Positions 44,883 through 52,960 of a stretch of DNA of 64,000 nt are shown one piece after another. A program made the position numbers and the translations under genes. The stretch is from Methylorubrum extorquens (GTDB taxonomy: Bacteria > Pseudomonadota > Alphaproteobacteria > Rhizobiales > Beijerinckiaceae), in the NCBI RefSeq assembly GCF_024169925.1, contig NZ_JALJXF010000001.1, positions 4,470,001-4,534,000 of the forward strand. Direction: 5' to 3'. The notes beneath the pieces were generated by a model. The model saw only the letters and a list, made by a program, of their open reading frames with translations. It did no database searches and had not been told where the DNA came from. Each line of letters starts with the position of its first letter. The stretch's first letter is position 1.

Positions 44883-45905
44883 GTGACGCCCGACCTGATC
44901 CTGCCCCATGACGGCATCCTGCCCGTCTTCGCCAGCCGCCCCGTCTGGTGCGGGCGCGCCAGCACCGTGATCGGCGCCGCCACCCTCGGGGCCCAGGCTT
45001 GGCTCGGCGACGACAGCGTGATCCGCAGCGACGGCCAGCCGATCACCGCGGGCGAGCGCTTCTGGCTCGGCGCCCGCTCCACCGTCCACATCGCCACCGA
45101 ATCGCTGCCGACGCAGATCGGTGACCGGGTCACGGTCGGCCGCAACGCGGTGGTGCATGCCTGCACCGTCGGCTCGGATGTGGTGATCGAGGACGACGCG
45201 ATCATCCTCGACGGCGCGACCGTCGGCGACAACGTGCTGATCGAGGCGGGCGCCACGATCTTCCCCCGCTCGAAGCTCGAGAGCGGCTTCGCCTATGGCG
45301 GCAACCCGGCCAAGCGCCTGCGCCCGGTGACGCCGGAGGAACTGGCTGAGCGGGCCGAACGCCTGCGCGAGGCTTCGGGCGAGGCGTCGAGCCCGCCCGT
45401 GCCGGCCGAGCCGCTGGAGACCGAAGCCAGCGTGTTCGTGGCCCGCACCGCCCGTCTCTCCGGCCGCATCGCGCTCGGCGCCGGATCGACGGTGCTGTTC
45501 TCCTGCGAACTCGCCGCGGAAGTGGGCCCGATCGTGGTCGGCGCCGACACCAACATCCAGGACAACACCGTGATCCGCAGCCGCGGCGAGGGCGTGGTGA
45601 TCGGGCGCGACACCACGATCGGCCACAACGTGCGCATGGCCGATTGCCGAATCGGCGCCCGCAGCCTCATCGGCATCGGCTCGGTGCTGGCGCCGGGCAC
45701 GGTGGTGGCCGACGACGTGATGCTAGCCGGCGGCTCGACCACCGATCCGGGCCAGTTGCTGGAGGGCGGCCATCTCTGGGGCGGGCGCCCGGCCCGCATC
45801 CTCGGCGCCCTCGACCCGGCGAAGCGCGCGATGATGAGCCACATCGTCGAGGGCTATTGCCGGCACGGGCGCGAGTACCGGCTGCTGCAGGAGCAGGAGG
45901 GGTGA
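44883..45905 (+). CDS. Duplicated left-handed beta-helix (gamma-carbonic-anhydrase-like) protein
   Basis: This 340-residue protein consists of two hexapeptide-repeat units (about 15-150 and 185-320). Each has the pattern of gamma-carbonic-anhydrase-like proteins (IGDRVTVGRNAVVHACTVGSDVVIEDDA; IGRDTTIGHNVRMADCRIGARSLIG) and ends in the family tail (GGNPAKRLRPVT; GGRPARILGAL). Most relatives have one unit of 170-190 residues, so this looks like a fusion. The three zinc histidines are not all in place, so carbonic anhydrase activity is doubtful. It starts with GTG. Confidence 0.8.
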   Translation: MTPDLILPHDGILPVFASRPVWCGRASTVIGAATLGAQAWLGDDSVIRSDGQPITAGERFWLGARSTVHIATESLPTQIGDRVTVGRNAVVHACTVGSDVVIEDDAIILDGATVGDNVLIEAGATIFPRSKLESGFAYGGNPAKRLRPVTPEELAERAERLREASGEASSPPVPAEPLETEASVFVARTARLSGRIALGAGSTVLFSCELAAEVGPIVVGADTNIQDNTVIRSRGEGVVIGRDTTIGHNVRMADCRIGARSLIGIGSVLAPGTVVADDVMLAGGSTTDPGQLLEGGHLWGGRPARILGALDPAKRAMMSHIVEGYCRHGREYRLLQEQEG

Positions 45906-45963
45906 GGCTGCCCGCAGCCCTCATCCGCTCCGCCGCACGCCATCCCCGGAGATCGACGCAGCG

Positions 45964-46956
45964 ATGATGAGCCGACTCTCGATGCTCACGCTCGGCGGCC
46001 GGAAGCGGTTCGACGATCTCGGCGAGCAGGAGATCCTGGCGCTGGCGATCGGCTCCGAGGAGGAGGACGGCCAGATCTACCGCGCCTATGCGGCACGCCT
46101 GCGCGCCGACTATCCCCATTCCGCCGCCCTGTTCGACGCGATGGCGGAGGCCGAGGACGAGCACCGGCGCCGGCTGATCGCACGCTACAAGGAGCGCTTC
46201 GGCGATTTCATCATCCCGATCCGGCGCGAGCACATCGCCGGCTATTATGCCCGCAAGCCGGTCTGGCTGATACGCCATCTCGGGCTCGACCGCGTCCGCG
46301 AGGAGGCCGCCGCGATGGAGCGGCAGGCGCGTGACTTCTACCTCGCCGCCGCCCGGCGCTCGACCGACGCCGACACGCGGGCCCTGCTCGGCGACCTCGC
46401 CGCGGCGGAGAGCGCGCACGAGCGCACGGCCGAGGCACTGAGAGACGCGCATCTCGGCGGGACCGTCCGCGACGATGAGGACGCGGCCGCGCATCGCCAG
46501 TTCATCCTGACCTGGGTCCAGCCGGGGCTTGCCGGACTCATGGACGGGTCGGTCTCGACGCTCGCCCCGATCTTCGCCACCGCGTTTGCCACGCAGAACC
46601 CGTGGACGACCTTCCTCGTCGGCCTCTCGGCCTCGATCGGCGCGGGCATCTCGATGGGCTTCACGGAAGCCGCGCACGACGACGGCAAGATCTCCGGGCG
46701 CGGCTCGCCGCTCAAGCGCGGCCTTGCCTCCGGCGTGATGACCGCGCTCGGCGGCCTCGGCCACGCGCTGCCCTACCTGATCCCGAACTTCTGGCTGGCG
46801 ACGAGCATCGCCTTCGCCGTGGTCTTCGTCGAACTCTGGGCCATCGTCTGGATCCAGAACCGCTACATGGAGACGCCGTTCCTGCGCGCCGCCTTCCAGA
46901 TCGTGCTCGGCGGCGCCCTCGTGCTGGCGACGGGCATCCTCATCGGCGGCGCTTGA
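45964..46956 (+). CDS. mbfA: Membrane-bound ferritin-like iron exporter MbfA
   Basis: The protein has 330 residues. Its N-terminal ferritin-like domain (about 15-165) has Glu/His ligands in EEEDGQIYRAY, AEAEDEHRRRL, MERQARDFYLAA and AAAESAHERTAE. Its C-terminal VIT1/CCC1 membrane domain includes GLMDGSVSTLAPIFATAF and SIGAGISMGFTEAAHDDG. This is the MbfA (Er-VIT) type known from Bradyrhizobium and Agrobacterium, which exports iron and protects against iron and peroxide stress. In those bacteria Irr represses it; no clear Irr site was seen in the short leader here. Confidence 0.92.
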   Translation: MMSRLSMLTLGGRKRFDDLGEQEILALAIGSEEEDGQIYRAYAARLRADYPHSAALFDAMAEAEDEHRRRLIARYKERFGDFIIPIRREHIAGYYARKPVWLIRHLGLDRVREEAAAMERQARDFYLAAARRSTDADTRALLGDLAAAESAHERTAEALRDAHLGGTVRDDEDAAAHRQFILTWVQPGLAGLMDGSVSTLAPIFATAFATQNPWTTFLVGLSASIGAGISMGFTEAAHDDGKISGRGSPLKRGLASGVMTALGGLGHALPYLIPNFWLATSIAFAVVFVELWAIVWIQNRYMETPFLRAAFQIVLGGALVLATGILIGGA

Positions 46957-46959
46957 AGC

Positions 46960-47067
46960 GCTCGAGCATCATCCCGAAAGGTGGCCTCCGGCTTTTGGAA
47001 AAAGATGATGCAAAAGCAATGAGCTAGAGCATCCTCTTGGATCCGATGTTCAGGACGATGCTCTAGC
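46960..47067. repeat. RIME-like intergenic palindromic repeat, copy 3
   Basis: A 108-bp element starts GCTCGAGCATC, contains TCCCGAAAGG and GATGATGCAA, and ends GATGCTCTAGC. It fills the whole gap between mbfA and the convergent DsbA-like gene, starts four bases after the mbfA stop, and its right end supplies the TAG stop of the DsbA-like gene. Confidence 0.75.
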
Positions 47068-47749
47068 CGCAGGCGATCTGATCGCAGCGCCGCATCGCCC
47101 CGATCATCTTCGCCAGCGATTTCACGCCGGGATGGCCGAGCACGCCCGTGTTGCCGAGGACGTAGGAGGGCGTCGCGGTGAGGCCGAGATTGGCGGCGAC
47201 GTTCATGTGCGCGCGCATCGCCTCGCGCACCTCGTCGCTGTCGGCGATCCCTTCGAGTTCGGCACGCGGCACCCCGGCCTTGGCACCGATCTCGAGCGCC
47301 TTGAGTCCGTCGATCTGGCCCCTGGTGGCGAGAAGCTGGCCGTAGAAGGCGAAAGCCGCGGCCGAGCCAAGCTTGCGCTGGACCGCGAGCGAGACCTTGG
47401 CGGCCTGGGCCGACATCGGCGAGAGGATCGGGTTGTGGACGAGGCCGATGCGGAGGCCCGGGTCGCTGGCGGCGAGCGCGGTGACGTCGGCGGCGGCCTT
47501 GCGGCACCAGGGGCAGTTGTAGTCGAAGAACTCGTAGAGGGTCACCTCGGCCTCGCGCGGCCCGACATAGGTGACGCCGCGCAACTCCTGGATCTGCCCG
47601 GTGATCTCGCCGGGCAGCCGCATGTTGGCCACCGGCCGGCCCTCGTCGTTCTCGACCTTGAAGGTCTGGCCATAGCTCTGCGCGGCGGCGGGGCCGGCGA
47701 TCGCGAGGCCGAGCGAGGAGGCGAGGAAGCGGCGGCGGGAGAGGGGCAT
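47063..47749 (-). CDS. DsbA family thiol-disulfide protein
   Basis: This 228-residue protein starts MPLSRRRFLASSLGLAIAGPAAA, a twin-arginine type leader, so it is periplasmic. The thioredoxin-fold active site is CPWC in LYEFFDYNCPWCRKAAADV. A cis-Pro region (LGLTATPSYVLGN) follows, as in the DsbA/BdbD-Com1 group. It probably oxidises or isomerises disulfides. A TTG two codons upstream is another possible start. Its stop codon lies in the RIME-like repeat. Convergent with mbfA. Confidence 0.9.
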   Translation of the reverse strand: MPLSRRRFLASSLGLAIAGPAAAQSYGQTFKVENDEGRPVANMRLPGEITGQIQELRGVTYVGPREAEVTLYEFFDYNCPWCRKAAADVTALAASDPGLRIGLVHNPILSPMSAQAAKVSLAVQRKLGSAAAFAFYGQLLATRGQIDGLKALEIGAKAGVPRAELEGIADSDEVREAMRAHMNVAANLGLTATPSYVLGNTGVLGHPGVKSLAKMIGAMRRCDQIACG

Positions 47750-47865
47750 CAGCAACGGACCGGACAGTGGGACGCCGCCGAGGATAGGGCCAAGAATGGT
47801 TTAAGTTCGACTTCCTGCAGGACGGCCGGGACGGTTCGATCCGGTGGTCGGCACGAGACCTTGTA

Positions 47866-47886
47866 TTGGACTATCGAGTAGTCCAA
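47866..47886. promoter_or_regulatory. Perfect inverted repeat, likely VapB operator
   Basis: TTGGACTA and TAGTCCAA (8+8 bp) are separated by five bases. The site lies 36 bp before the antitoxin start, where antitoxins bind to autoregulate. Confidence 0.7.
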
Positions 47887-47922
47887 ATTCGAATCCATCT
47901 CGTCGGAAGAGGAAATGGGCCG

Positions 47923-48180
47923 ATGCACGTCTCAGTGACAGACGCCAAGGGACAGTTGACCGACTTGGTACGACGCGCAGAAGCAGGAGAGGAAATCATC
48001 CTGACGCGGCACGGCCATGCCGCTGTTCGCCTCGTGCCCGTCAGGATGGCGCCGGATCGACAGGCACGACGGGCTGTCCTGAACGCCGTCAGGAAGTCCG
48101 CAGCGGCCAAGCCATCGCCAGGGCCACGTGCGGAGCGGAGTCAGGACTTCCTCTATGGCGAGGATGGGTTACCCGAGTGA
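47923..48180 (+). CDS. vapB: Type II antitoxin (Phd/VapB family)
   Basis: This 85-residue antitoxin begins MHVSVTDAKGQLTDLVRRAEAGEEIILTRHGHAAVRLVPV, the Phd/YefM DNA-binding fold. A variable C-terminal tail (SQDFLYGEDGLPE) would wrap the toxin. An AGAGGA ribosome site supports this ATG. The stop overlaps the toxin start (GTGA). A perfect inverted repeat upstream is the presumed operator. Confidence 0.9.
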   Translation: MHVSVTDAKGQLTDLVRRAEAGEEIILTRHGHAAVRLVPVRMAPDRQARRAVLNAVRKSAAAKPSPGPRAERSQDFLYGEDGLPE

Positions 48181-48557
48181 TCGTGGTCGATACCTCGGCC
48201 TTGATGGCAATCCTCCTCGGTGAAGCGGAGGCGGACCGATGCGCCGACGTTCTGGAAGCCGAGGATAAGATCCTCATCTCGGCCGGCACGATGGCCGAGG
48301 CCTTGATCGTTGCTTTGCGACGGAATCGGGGGGACGAGATGAAAAAGCTTATCGCCGGCCTCGGCATCGAGACCATCGGCGTGACAGCTGCCACCGTGCA
48401 GAATGTCGTTCAAGCCTACGAGACATGGGGCAAAGGCGCCCATTCCGCTTCCCTGAATTTCGGCGACTGCTTTGCTTACGCTCTGGCGAAGGAGAGAGGT
48501 TGCCGTCTGCTTTATGTCGGTGAGGCTTTTGCACGGACCGATCTGGAACGCGCATAA
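48177..48557 (+). CDS. vapC: PIN-domain RNase toxin VapC
   Basis: This 126-residue PIN-domain protein has acidic residues D5 in VVDTSALM, E41 in MAEALIV and D97 in NFGDCFAYAL, with the typical C-terminal LLYVGEAFARTDLE. VapC toxins cut specific RNAs such as tRNA when free of antitoxin. It starts with GTG overlapping the antitoxin stop, so the two are translationally coupled. The module is complete and looks functional. Confidence 0.92.
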   Translation: MIVVDTSALMAILLGEAEADRCADVLEAEDKILISAGTMAEALIVALRRNRGDEMKKLIAGLGIETIGVTAATVQNVVQAYETWGKGAHSASLNFGDCFAYALAKERGCRLLYVGEAFARTDLERA

Positions 48558-48621
48558 CCAGTATACGACATGATCAGCGGAAAACGGCTTCCGAACCAGA
48601 TCGCCCGAAAGCCGAAAATCC

Positions 48622-51600
48622 TCACGCCGCTTCCGCCGTCGCCGCCCGCTCCCTTGCGAGCTTCGTGACGCTGACCTGATCGACCTTGCCGGTGCCGAGC
48701 ATCGGCAGGCCCTCCACGACGACCACCTCGGCGGGAATGGCGACGTCGGCCGCGCCCCGGCTCTTGGCGTGGGTCTGGTAGGCGGCTCGCGTCGCGCCCT
48801 TGGCCTGCGTGAACAGGATCAGGCGCTCGCCCTTGCGGGCGTCGGGCACGGCGGCCACCGCGCTCGGGGCGTCGGGCCAGAGTTCGGCGGCGAGCGCCTC
48901 GACGCTGGCCAGCGACACCATCTCGCCCGCGATCTTGGCGAAGCGCTTGGCCCGGCCCTTGATCGTGACGAAGCCGTCGGCATCGAAGGCGACGATGTCG
49001 CCGGTGTCGTACCAGCCGTCCGCGGGCGGCTCCAGCACGCCGGGATTCTCCGCCCGCAGGTAGCCGAGCATGATGTTGGGGCCGCGCACCATGAGGCGTC
49101 CGCCCTCGTCGATGCCGGGCACCGGTTCGAGGCGCGATTCGATGCCCGGCAGCAGCCGGCCGACGGTGCCGAAGCGGTTGAACATCGGCGTGTTGAGCGC
49201 GAGCACAGGCCCGCACTCGGTGACGCCGTAACCCTCCAGGATGCGCAGGCCGAACTTCTCCGCCCAGGTCTTGCGGGTGGATTGCTTCACGGCCTCCGCT
49301 CCGGCCACGACGTAGCGCAAGGAGCGCAGGTCGTAGGAATGCGCCATCTTCGCGTAGCCGGTGAGGAAGGTGTCGGTGCCGAACAGGACCGTGGCATTCG
49401 TGCCGTAGATCAGTTCGGGCACGATCCGGTAGTGCAGCGGGGAAGGATAGAGGTAGACCGGCACGCCCGAGATCAGCGGCAGCACCAGCCCGGCCGTCAG
49501 CCCGAAGGCGTGGAAGACGGGCAGCACGTTGAACACCTTGTCGCGCGGCCCGAAATCGATGCGCGCGGCGACCTGCGCGGTGTTGGCGAGCATCGCCCGG
49601 TTGGCGAGCATCACGCCCTTCGGCGTGCCCTCCGAACCCGAGGTGAACAGGATCGCGACCGGATCGCTACCCTTGCGCGCGACCAGCGGACGACGGGGGC
49701 TCAGGAACCCGCGGATCTTGTCGCCCGTGGTCACGCCCGCCCGCACGTCCTCGAGATAGATCAGACGCACGCTGCCCTGGATGCCCTCGATCAGGGTGCC
49801 GAGGCGCCCCTTCTCGATGAAGGCGCGCGAGGTGAGGATGGTGTCGACTTGCGCCGCCTTGCAGGCCGAGAGCACCGCGGTGGGGCCGGCGGAGAAGTTG
49901 ATCATCGCCGGCACGCGCCCCGCGCTGGCCAGCGCGAAGAACGTCACCGCGGCGCCGTTGGCGTTGGGCAGCATCAACCCGACCGGCTTTTTCGCGTCGG
50001 GCAGGAGCGCCTGAAGCTTCCGGCCGAGGATGTTGGCGCCCATCACGAGGCGGGCATAGCTCATCGTGCCCGAGACCGGGTCTTCGAGCGCCGTGCGCCG
50101 CCAGCCGTGGAGTTGGCCCGCCTCGACCAGCGCGGAGAAGACGCCGCGGTCGATGTCGGCGGTCTCGAAGACGAGGTCCGACATGATGTCGTAGAGCGCT
50201 GCGCCCGCCGCGCGACGGCGGTTCTTGCCCTTGAGCTCGGGATCGACGTGGAGCCGGACCGGCGGCATGATCGTCACCGTGACCTTCGGCCACCATGCGC
50301 GACGCACCTGATCGCGCTTCAGGCGCGAGAAGATCGTGCGCTCCGGCCCGTCGATCTTCACCGGCACGACCATGGCGCCGGACTTGTCGGCGATCAGGCC
50401 CGCGCCGTCATAGACCTTCATCAGGCTGCCCGTGACGGTGAGCCGGCCCTCGGGGAAGATGATCAGCGTCTCGCCGCTCTTGACCGCGTTGATGAGCGTG
50501 CGGGTGGCGAGCGGGCGCGTCGGGTCGAGCGGCATCGCCTTCGTCACCTTGAGGAACGGCTTCACCCACCAGCGCTGGGCGATGCCGTGGTCGATGGCGA
50601 AGACGGGCTCCTGGTCGAGTAGCGAGAGCGCCAGCGGCGCATCGAGGAAGGAGACGTGGTTGAGGGCGACGATCGCGTTCGGGCCCGCCTTCTCCACGTT
50701 CTCCAAGCCCTTCACCTCCAGGCGGTAGAAGGCGCGGAACAGGATCGACAGGGCATCACGCAGGGGGTTCGTGGGCAGGGTCACGAGGATCACCGCGCCG
50801 GCGATCAGGTTCAGCACGGCCACGAGGCCGAGAAGCTGGGCCGTGGACAGGCCCGCGCCCTGAAGCACCGCGAGCGCGAGCGTCCCGCCGACCATGAAGG
50901 CGGCCGTCAGCACGTTGACCGCACCGATGACGCGGGCGCGCTTGGCCTTCTCGGTCCAGGCCTGCACCGCGGCGAACGAGGGCACGACGTAGAGCCCGCC
51001 CGCGACGGCCAGGCCGAAGAAGTCGCAGGCGATGCGCAGGCCCGAGCCGCCGGTGAGGAAGTCCCAGGCGCCGACCGGTTCGGCCGTGGCAGGGCTCACC
51101 TGAGAAACCGTCCAGGCGAGGTCGAGCCCGAACAGGCCCATCAGCACCGCGCCGACCGGCGTCGGCAGCAAGACGATGCGCCCGCTCGCGAGCCACGAGG
51201 CGAGGCCGGAGCCGACCGCGATGCCGACGGAGAAGATCGCGAGCAGGGTGGTGGCGACGATCTCGGTGCCGTTGAGGGTCTGGCGCACCAGCACGGGCAG
51301 CAGCGAGAGGATGACCACGCCGACGAGCCAGAACCAGCTCACGATCACCGAGCCGCGCCACAGCCGCGTGTCGGACCACAGGTCGCGCAGGAGTTCGGCG
51401 GTGGAGCGGGCGATGTTGCGGTCGACGTGGAGATCCGGCGCGCCCTCGCCGGTGGCCGGGATCATCCGGGCGGCGAGCCAGCACAGGACCGCCATGCCCA
51501 TCAGCCCGGCGCTTAAGCCCAGCGCATGGCCGCCCATCGCCATGGCGAGACCCGCGGTGATGGTGCCGAGCAGGATGGCGAGGAAGGTCGCGGCCTCGAC

Positions 51601-52038
51601 CAGAGCGTTGCCGGCGGTGAGTTCCTCGCGCTTCAGGTGATCGGGCAGGATGCCGTACTTGATCGGCCCGAACAGCGCCGCGATGATCCCGAACAGGCCC
51701 AGCGCCGCGAACAGCAGCGGCACCGAGTGCAGCCAGAAGCCGAGCACCGAGAGCAGGGCGGCGAAGATCTCCGCGAATTTCAGCCGCTTGGCCAAAACCG
51801 CCTTGTCGTAGCGGTCGGCCATCTGCCCGCCGAGGCCCGACAGGATGAAGAACGGGCCGATGAACACGGCGCTCGCCAGCGTCACGAGAACCCCGCCCGA
51901 ACTCTCGCCCCGCGCGCTCACCTGGAACAGGATCAGCAGGGCGAGCGCGTTCTTGAGGAAATTGTCGTTGAAGGCGGAGAAGAATTGGCACCAGAACAGC
52001 GGCGCGAAGCGTCGCGTCGTCATCAGTGTGCGGAACAT
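48622..52038 (-). CDS. MFS / acyltransferase / acyl-ACP synthetase fusion
   Basis: The protein has 1138 residues. An MFS transporter (about 1-430; FFSAFNDNFLKNALALL is the LplT-like start) is followed by a PlsC-type acyltransferase with H461-x4-D466 in NHVSFLD and FPEGRLT. A C-terminal AMP-binding acyl-ACP/CoA synthetase follows, with FTSGSEGTPKG near 799 and YDTGDIV. It combines in one chain E. coli LplT (lysophospholipid flipping) and Aas (re-acylation), so it should recycle lysophospholipids. A GGGAGAG ribosome site supports the start. The divergent TetR gene and two operator boxes suggest repression in response to an acyl ligand. Confidence 0.92.
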   Translation of the reverse strand: MFRTLMTTRRFAPLFWCQFFSAFNDNFLKNALALLILFQVSARGESSGGVLVTLASAVFIGPFFILSGLGGQMADRYDKAVLAKRLKFAEIFAALLSVLGFWLHSVPLLFAALGLFGIIAALFGPIKYGILPDHLKREELTAGNALVEAATFLAILLGTITAGLAMAMGGHALGLSAGLMGMAVLCWLAARMIPATGEGAPDLHVDRNIARSTAELLRDLWSDTRLWRGSVIVSWFWLVGVVILSLLPVLVRQTLNGTEIVATTLLAIFSVGIAVGSGLASWLASGRIVLLPTPVGAVLMGLFGLDLAWTVSQVSPATAEPVGAWDFLTGGSGLRIACDFFGLAVAGGLYVVPSFAAVQAWTEKAKRARVIGAVNVLTAAFMVGGTLALAVLQGAGLSTAQLLGLVAVLNLIAGAVILVTLPTNPLRDALSILFRAFYRLEVKGLENVEKAGPNAIVALNHVSFLDAPLALSLLDQEPVFAIDHGIAQRWWVKPFLKVTKAMPLDPTRPLATRTLINAVKSGETLIIFPEGRLTVTGSLMKVYDGAGLIADKSGAMVVPVKIDGPERTIFSRLKRDQVRRAWWPKVTVTIMPPVRLHVDPELKGKNRRRAAGAALYDIMSDLVFETADIDRGVFSALVEAGQLHGWRRTALEDPVSGTMSYARLVMGANILGRKLQALLPDAKKPVGLMLPNANGAAVTFFALASAGRVPAMINFSAGPTAVLSACKAAQVDTILTSRAFIEKGRLGTLIEGIQGSVRLIYLEDVRAGVTTGDKIRGFLSPRRPLVARKGSDPVAILFTSGSEGTPKGVMLANRAMLANTAQVAARIDFGPRDKVFNVLPVFHAFGLTAGLVLPLISGVPVYLYPSPLHYRIVPELIYGTNATVLFGTDTFLTGYAKMAHSYDLRSLRYVVAGAEAVKQSTRKTWAEKFGLRILEGYGVTECGPVLALNTPMFNRFGTVGRLLPGIESRLEPVPGIDEGGRLMVRGPNIMLGYLRAENPGVLEPPADGWYDTGDIVAFDADGFVTIKGRAKRFAKIAGEMVSLASVEALAAELWPDAPSAVAAVPDARKGERLILFTQAKGATRAAYQTHAKSRGAADVAIPAEVVVVEGLPMLGTGKVDQVSVTKLARERAATAEAA

Positions 52039-52100
52039 CGTGGTCTCTCCCGGCTCAGGGCATGACTGCCTGCCGACGGCGTAGGCGTCAAATCCGCGTT

Positions 52101-52115
52101 TTGCACGATGTTCAA
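52101..52115. promoter_or_regulatory. TetR operator box 1
   Basis: TTGCACGATGTTCAA has one departure from perfect dyad symmetry compared with box 2. It lies in the divergent promoter region between the fusion gene and tetR. Confidence 0.6.
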
Positions 52116-52150
52116 AGTGAACGCGGTTCGAACCGGCCGCAAGCTTGATA

Positions 52151-52165
52151 TTGCACGGCGTGCAA
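52151..52165. promoter_or_regulatory. TetR operator box 2
   Basis: TTGCACGGCGTGCAA is a perfect dyad (6-3-6). It starts exactly 50 bases after box 1, five helical turns away, on the same DNA face. Confidence 0.7.
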
Positions 52166-52229
52166 TCTAACGCTGAGGCCGCGTGCGAACCGGCACGAGC
52201 ACCGGCGGCAAGCGGGCACGGAGACGGAT

Positions 52230-52844
52230 TTGGCAAGGGACTCGGCGCCCAAGGCAAGGGGGAGCGGACCGCGGGGCGAGCACGACCGCGAGGGCTTCAT
52301 CGCCCTGGTCGCGGGCGCGGCGGAGAGCCTCGTGCGCAACGAGGGCTACCGTGCGCTCGGCATGCGGCGGCTGGCGGCGGCCATCGGCTACGCGCCGAAC
52401 TCGATCTACAACGCGGTGGGCGACCTCGATCAGGTGGTTCTGCGGGTCAATGCCCGCACGCTCGCCCGGCTGCACACGGCACTGAGCGCGGAGATCGACC
52501 CGGATCGGGCACCGCGGAGCAACGCACTGGCCCTGGCCGACGCCTATCTCGTCTTCGTCGCCGCCGACCCGCGGGTCTGGAGCCTGCTGTTCGAGCATCT
52601 CGTCGCCCCCGACCAGCCGTTTCCGGACTGGTACGCCGCGGCCCTGGCCGAGCCGGTCGCGCTCGTCGATACGGTGCTGGCGCCGCTGATCGCCGATACC
52701 GACGAGCGCCGCCGGGCGGTGGCCGCCCTCTGGGCCGCCCTGCACGGGCTCGCCTCACTCTCGACCTCGCGCAAGCTCGCCGTGCTCACCCCCGACCCGC
52801 CGCGGGATCTCGCCCGGCTGCTGGTGGGGCGGTTCCTGGGGTGA
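52230..52844 (+). CDS. TetR family regulator of the adjacent acyl-recycling gene
   Basis: This 204-residue protein starts at TTG with a GGAGA site. The helix-turn-helix is GFIALVAGAAESLVRNEGYRALGMRRLAAAIGYAPNSIYNAVGDLDQVV. The C-terminal domain (WSLLFEHLVAPD) fits the TetR_C group with helical ligand pockets. Divergent from the large fusion gene across 191 bp that hold two matching 15-bp dyads, so self- and cross-regulation is likely. The ligand is unknown; an acyl-CoA or fatty acid is a reasonable guess. Confidence 0.87.
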   Translation: MARDSAPKARGSGPRGEHDREGFIALVAGAAESLVRNEGYRALGMRRLAAAIGYAPNSIYNAVGDLDQVVLRVNARTLARLHTALSAEIDPDRAPRSNALALADAYLVFVAADPRVWSLLFEHLVAPDQPFPDWYAAALAEPVALVDTVLAPLIADTDERRRAVAALWAALHGLASLSTSRKLAVLTPDPPRDLARLLVGRFLG

Positions 52845-52960
52845 TTTTTGGGTTTTTCCCCCCGCGGGGAGGGCGGTGCGCGACCGGGATCGGCCGGCGG
52901 TCTTCAGTGAGACGCGAAGACGGGTATAGAGCCCGCAACACCGCCCGACCGGATCCTTCG

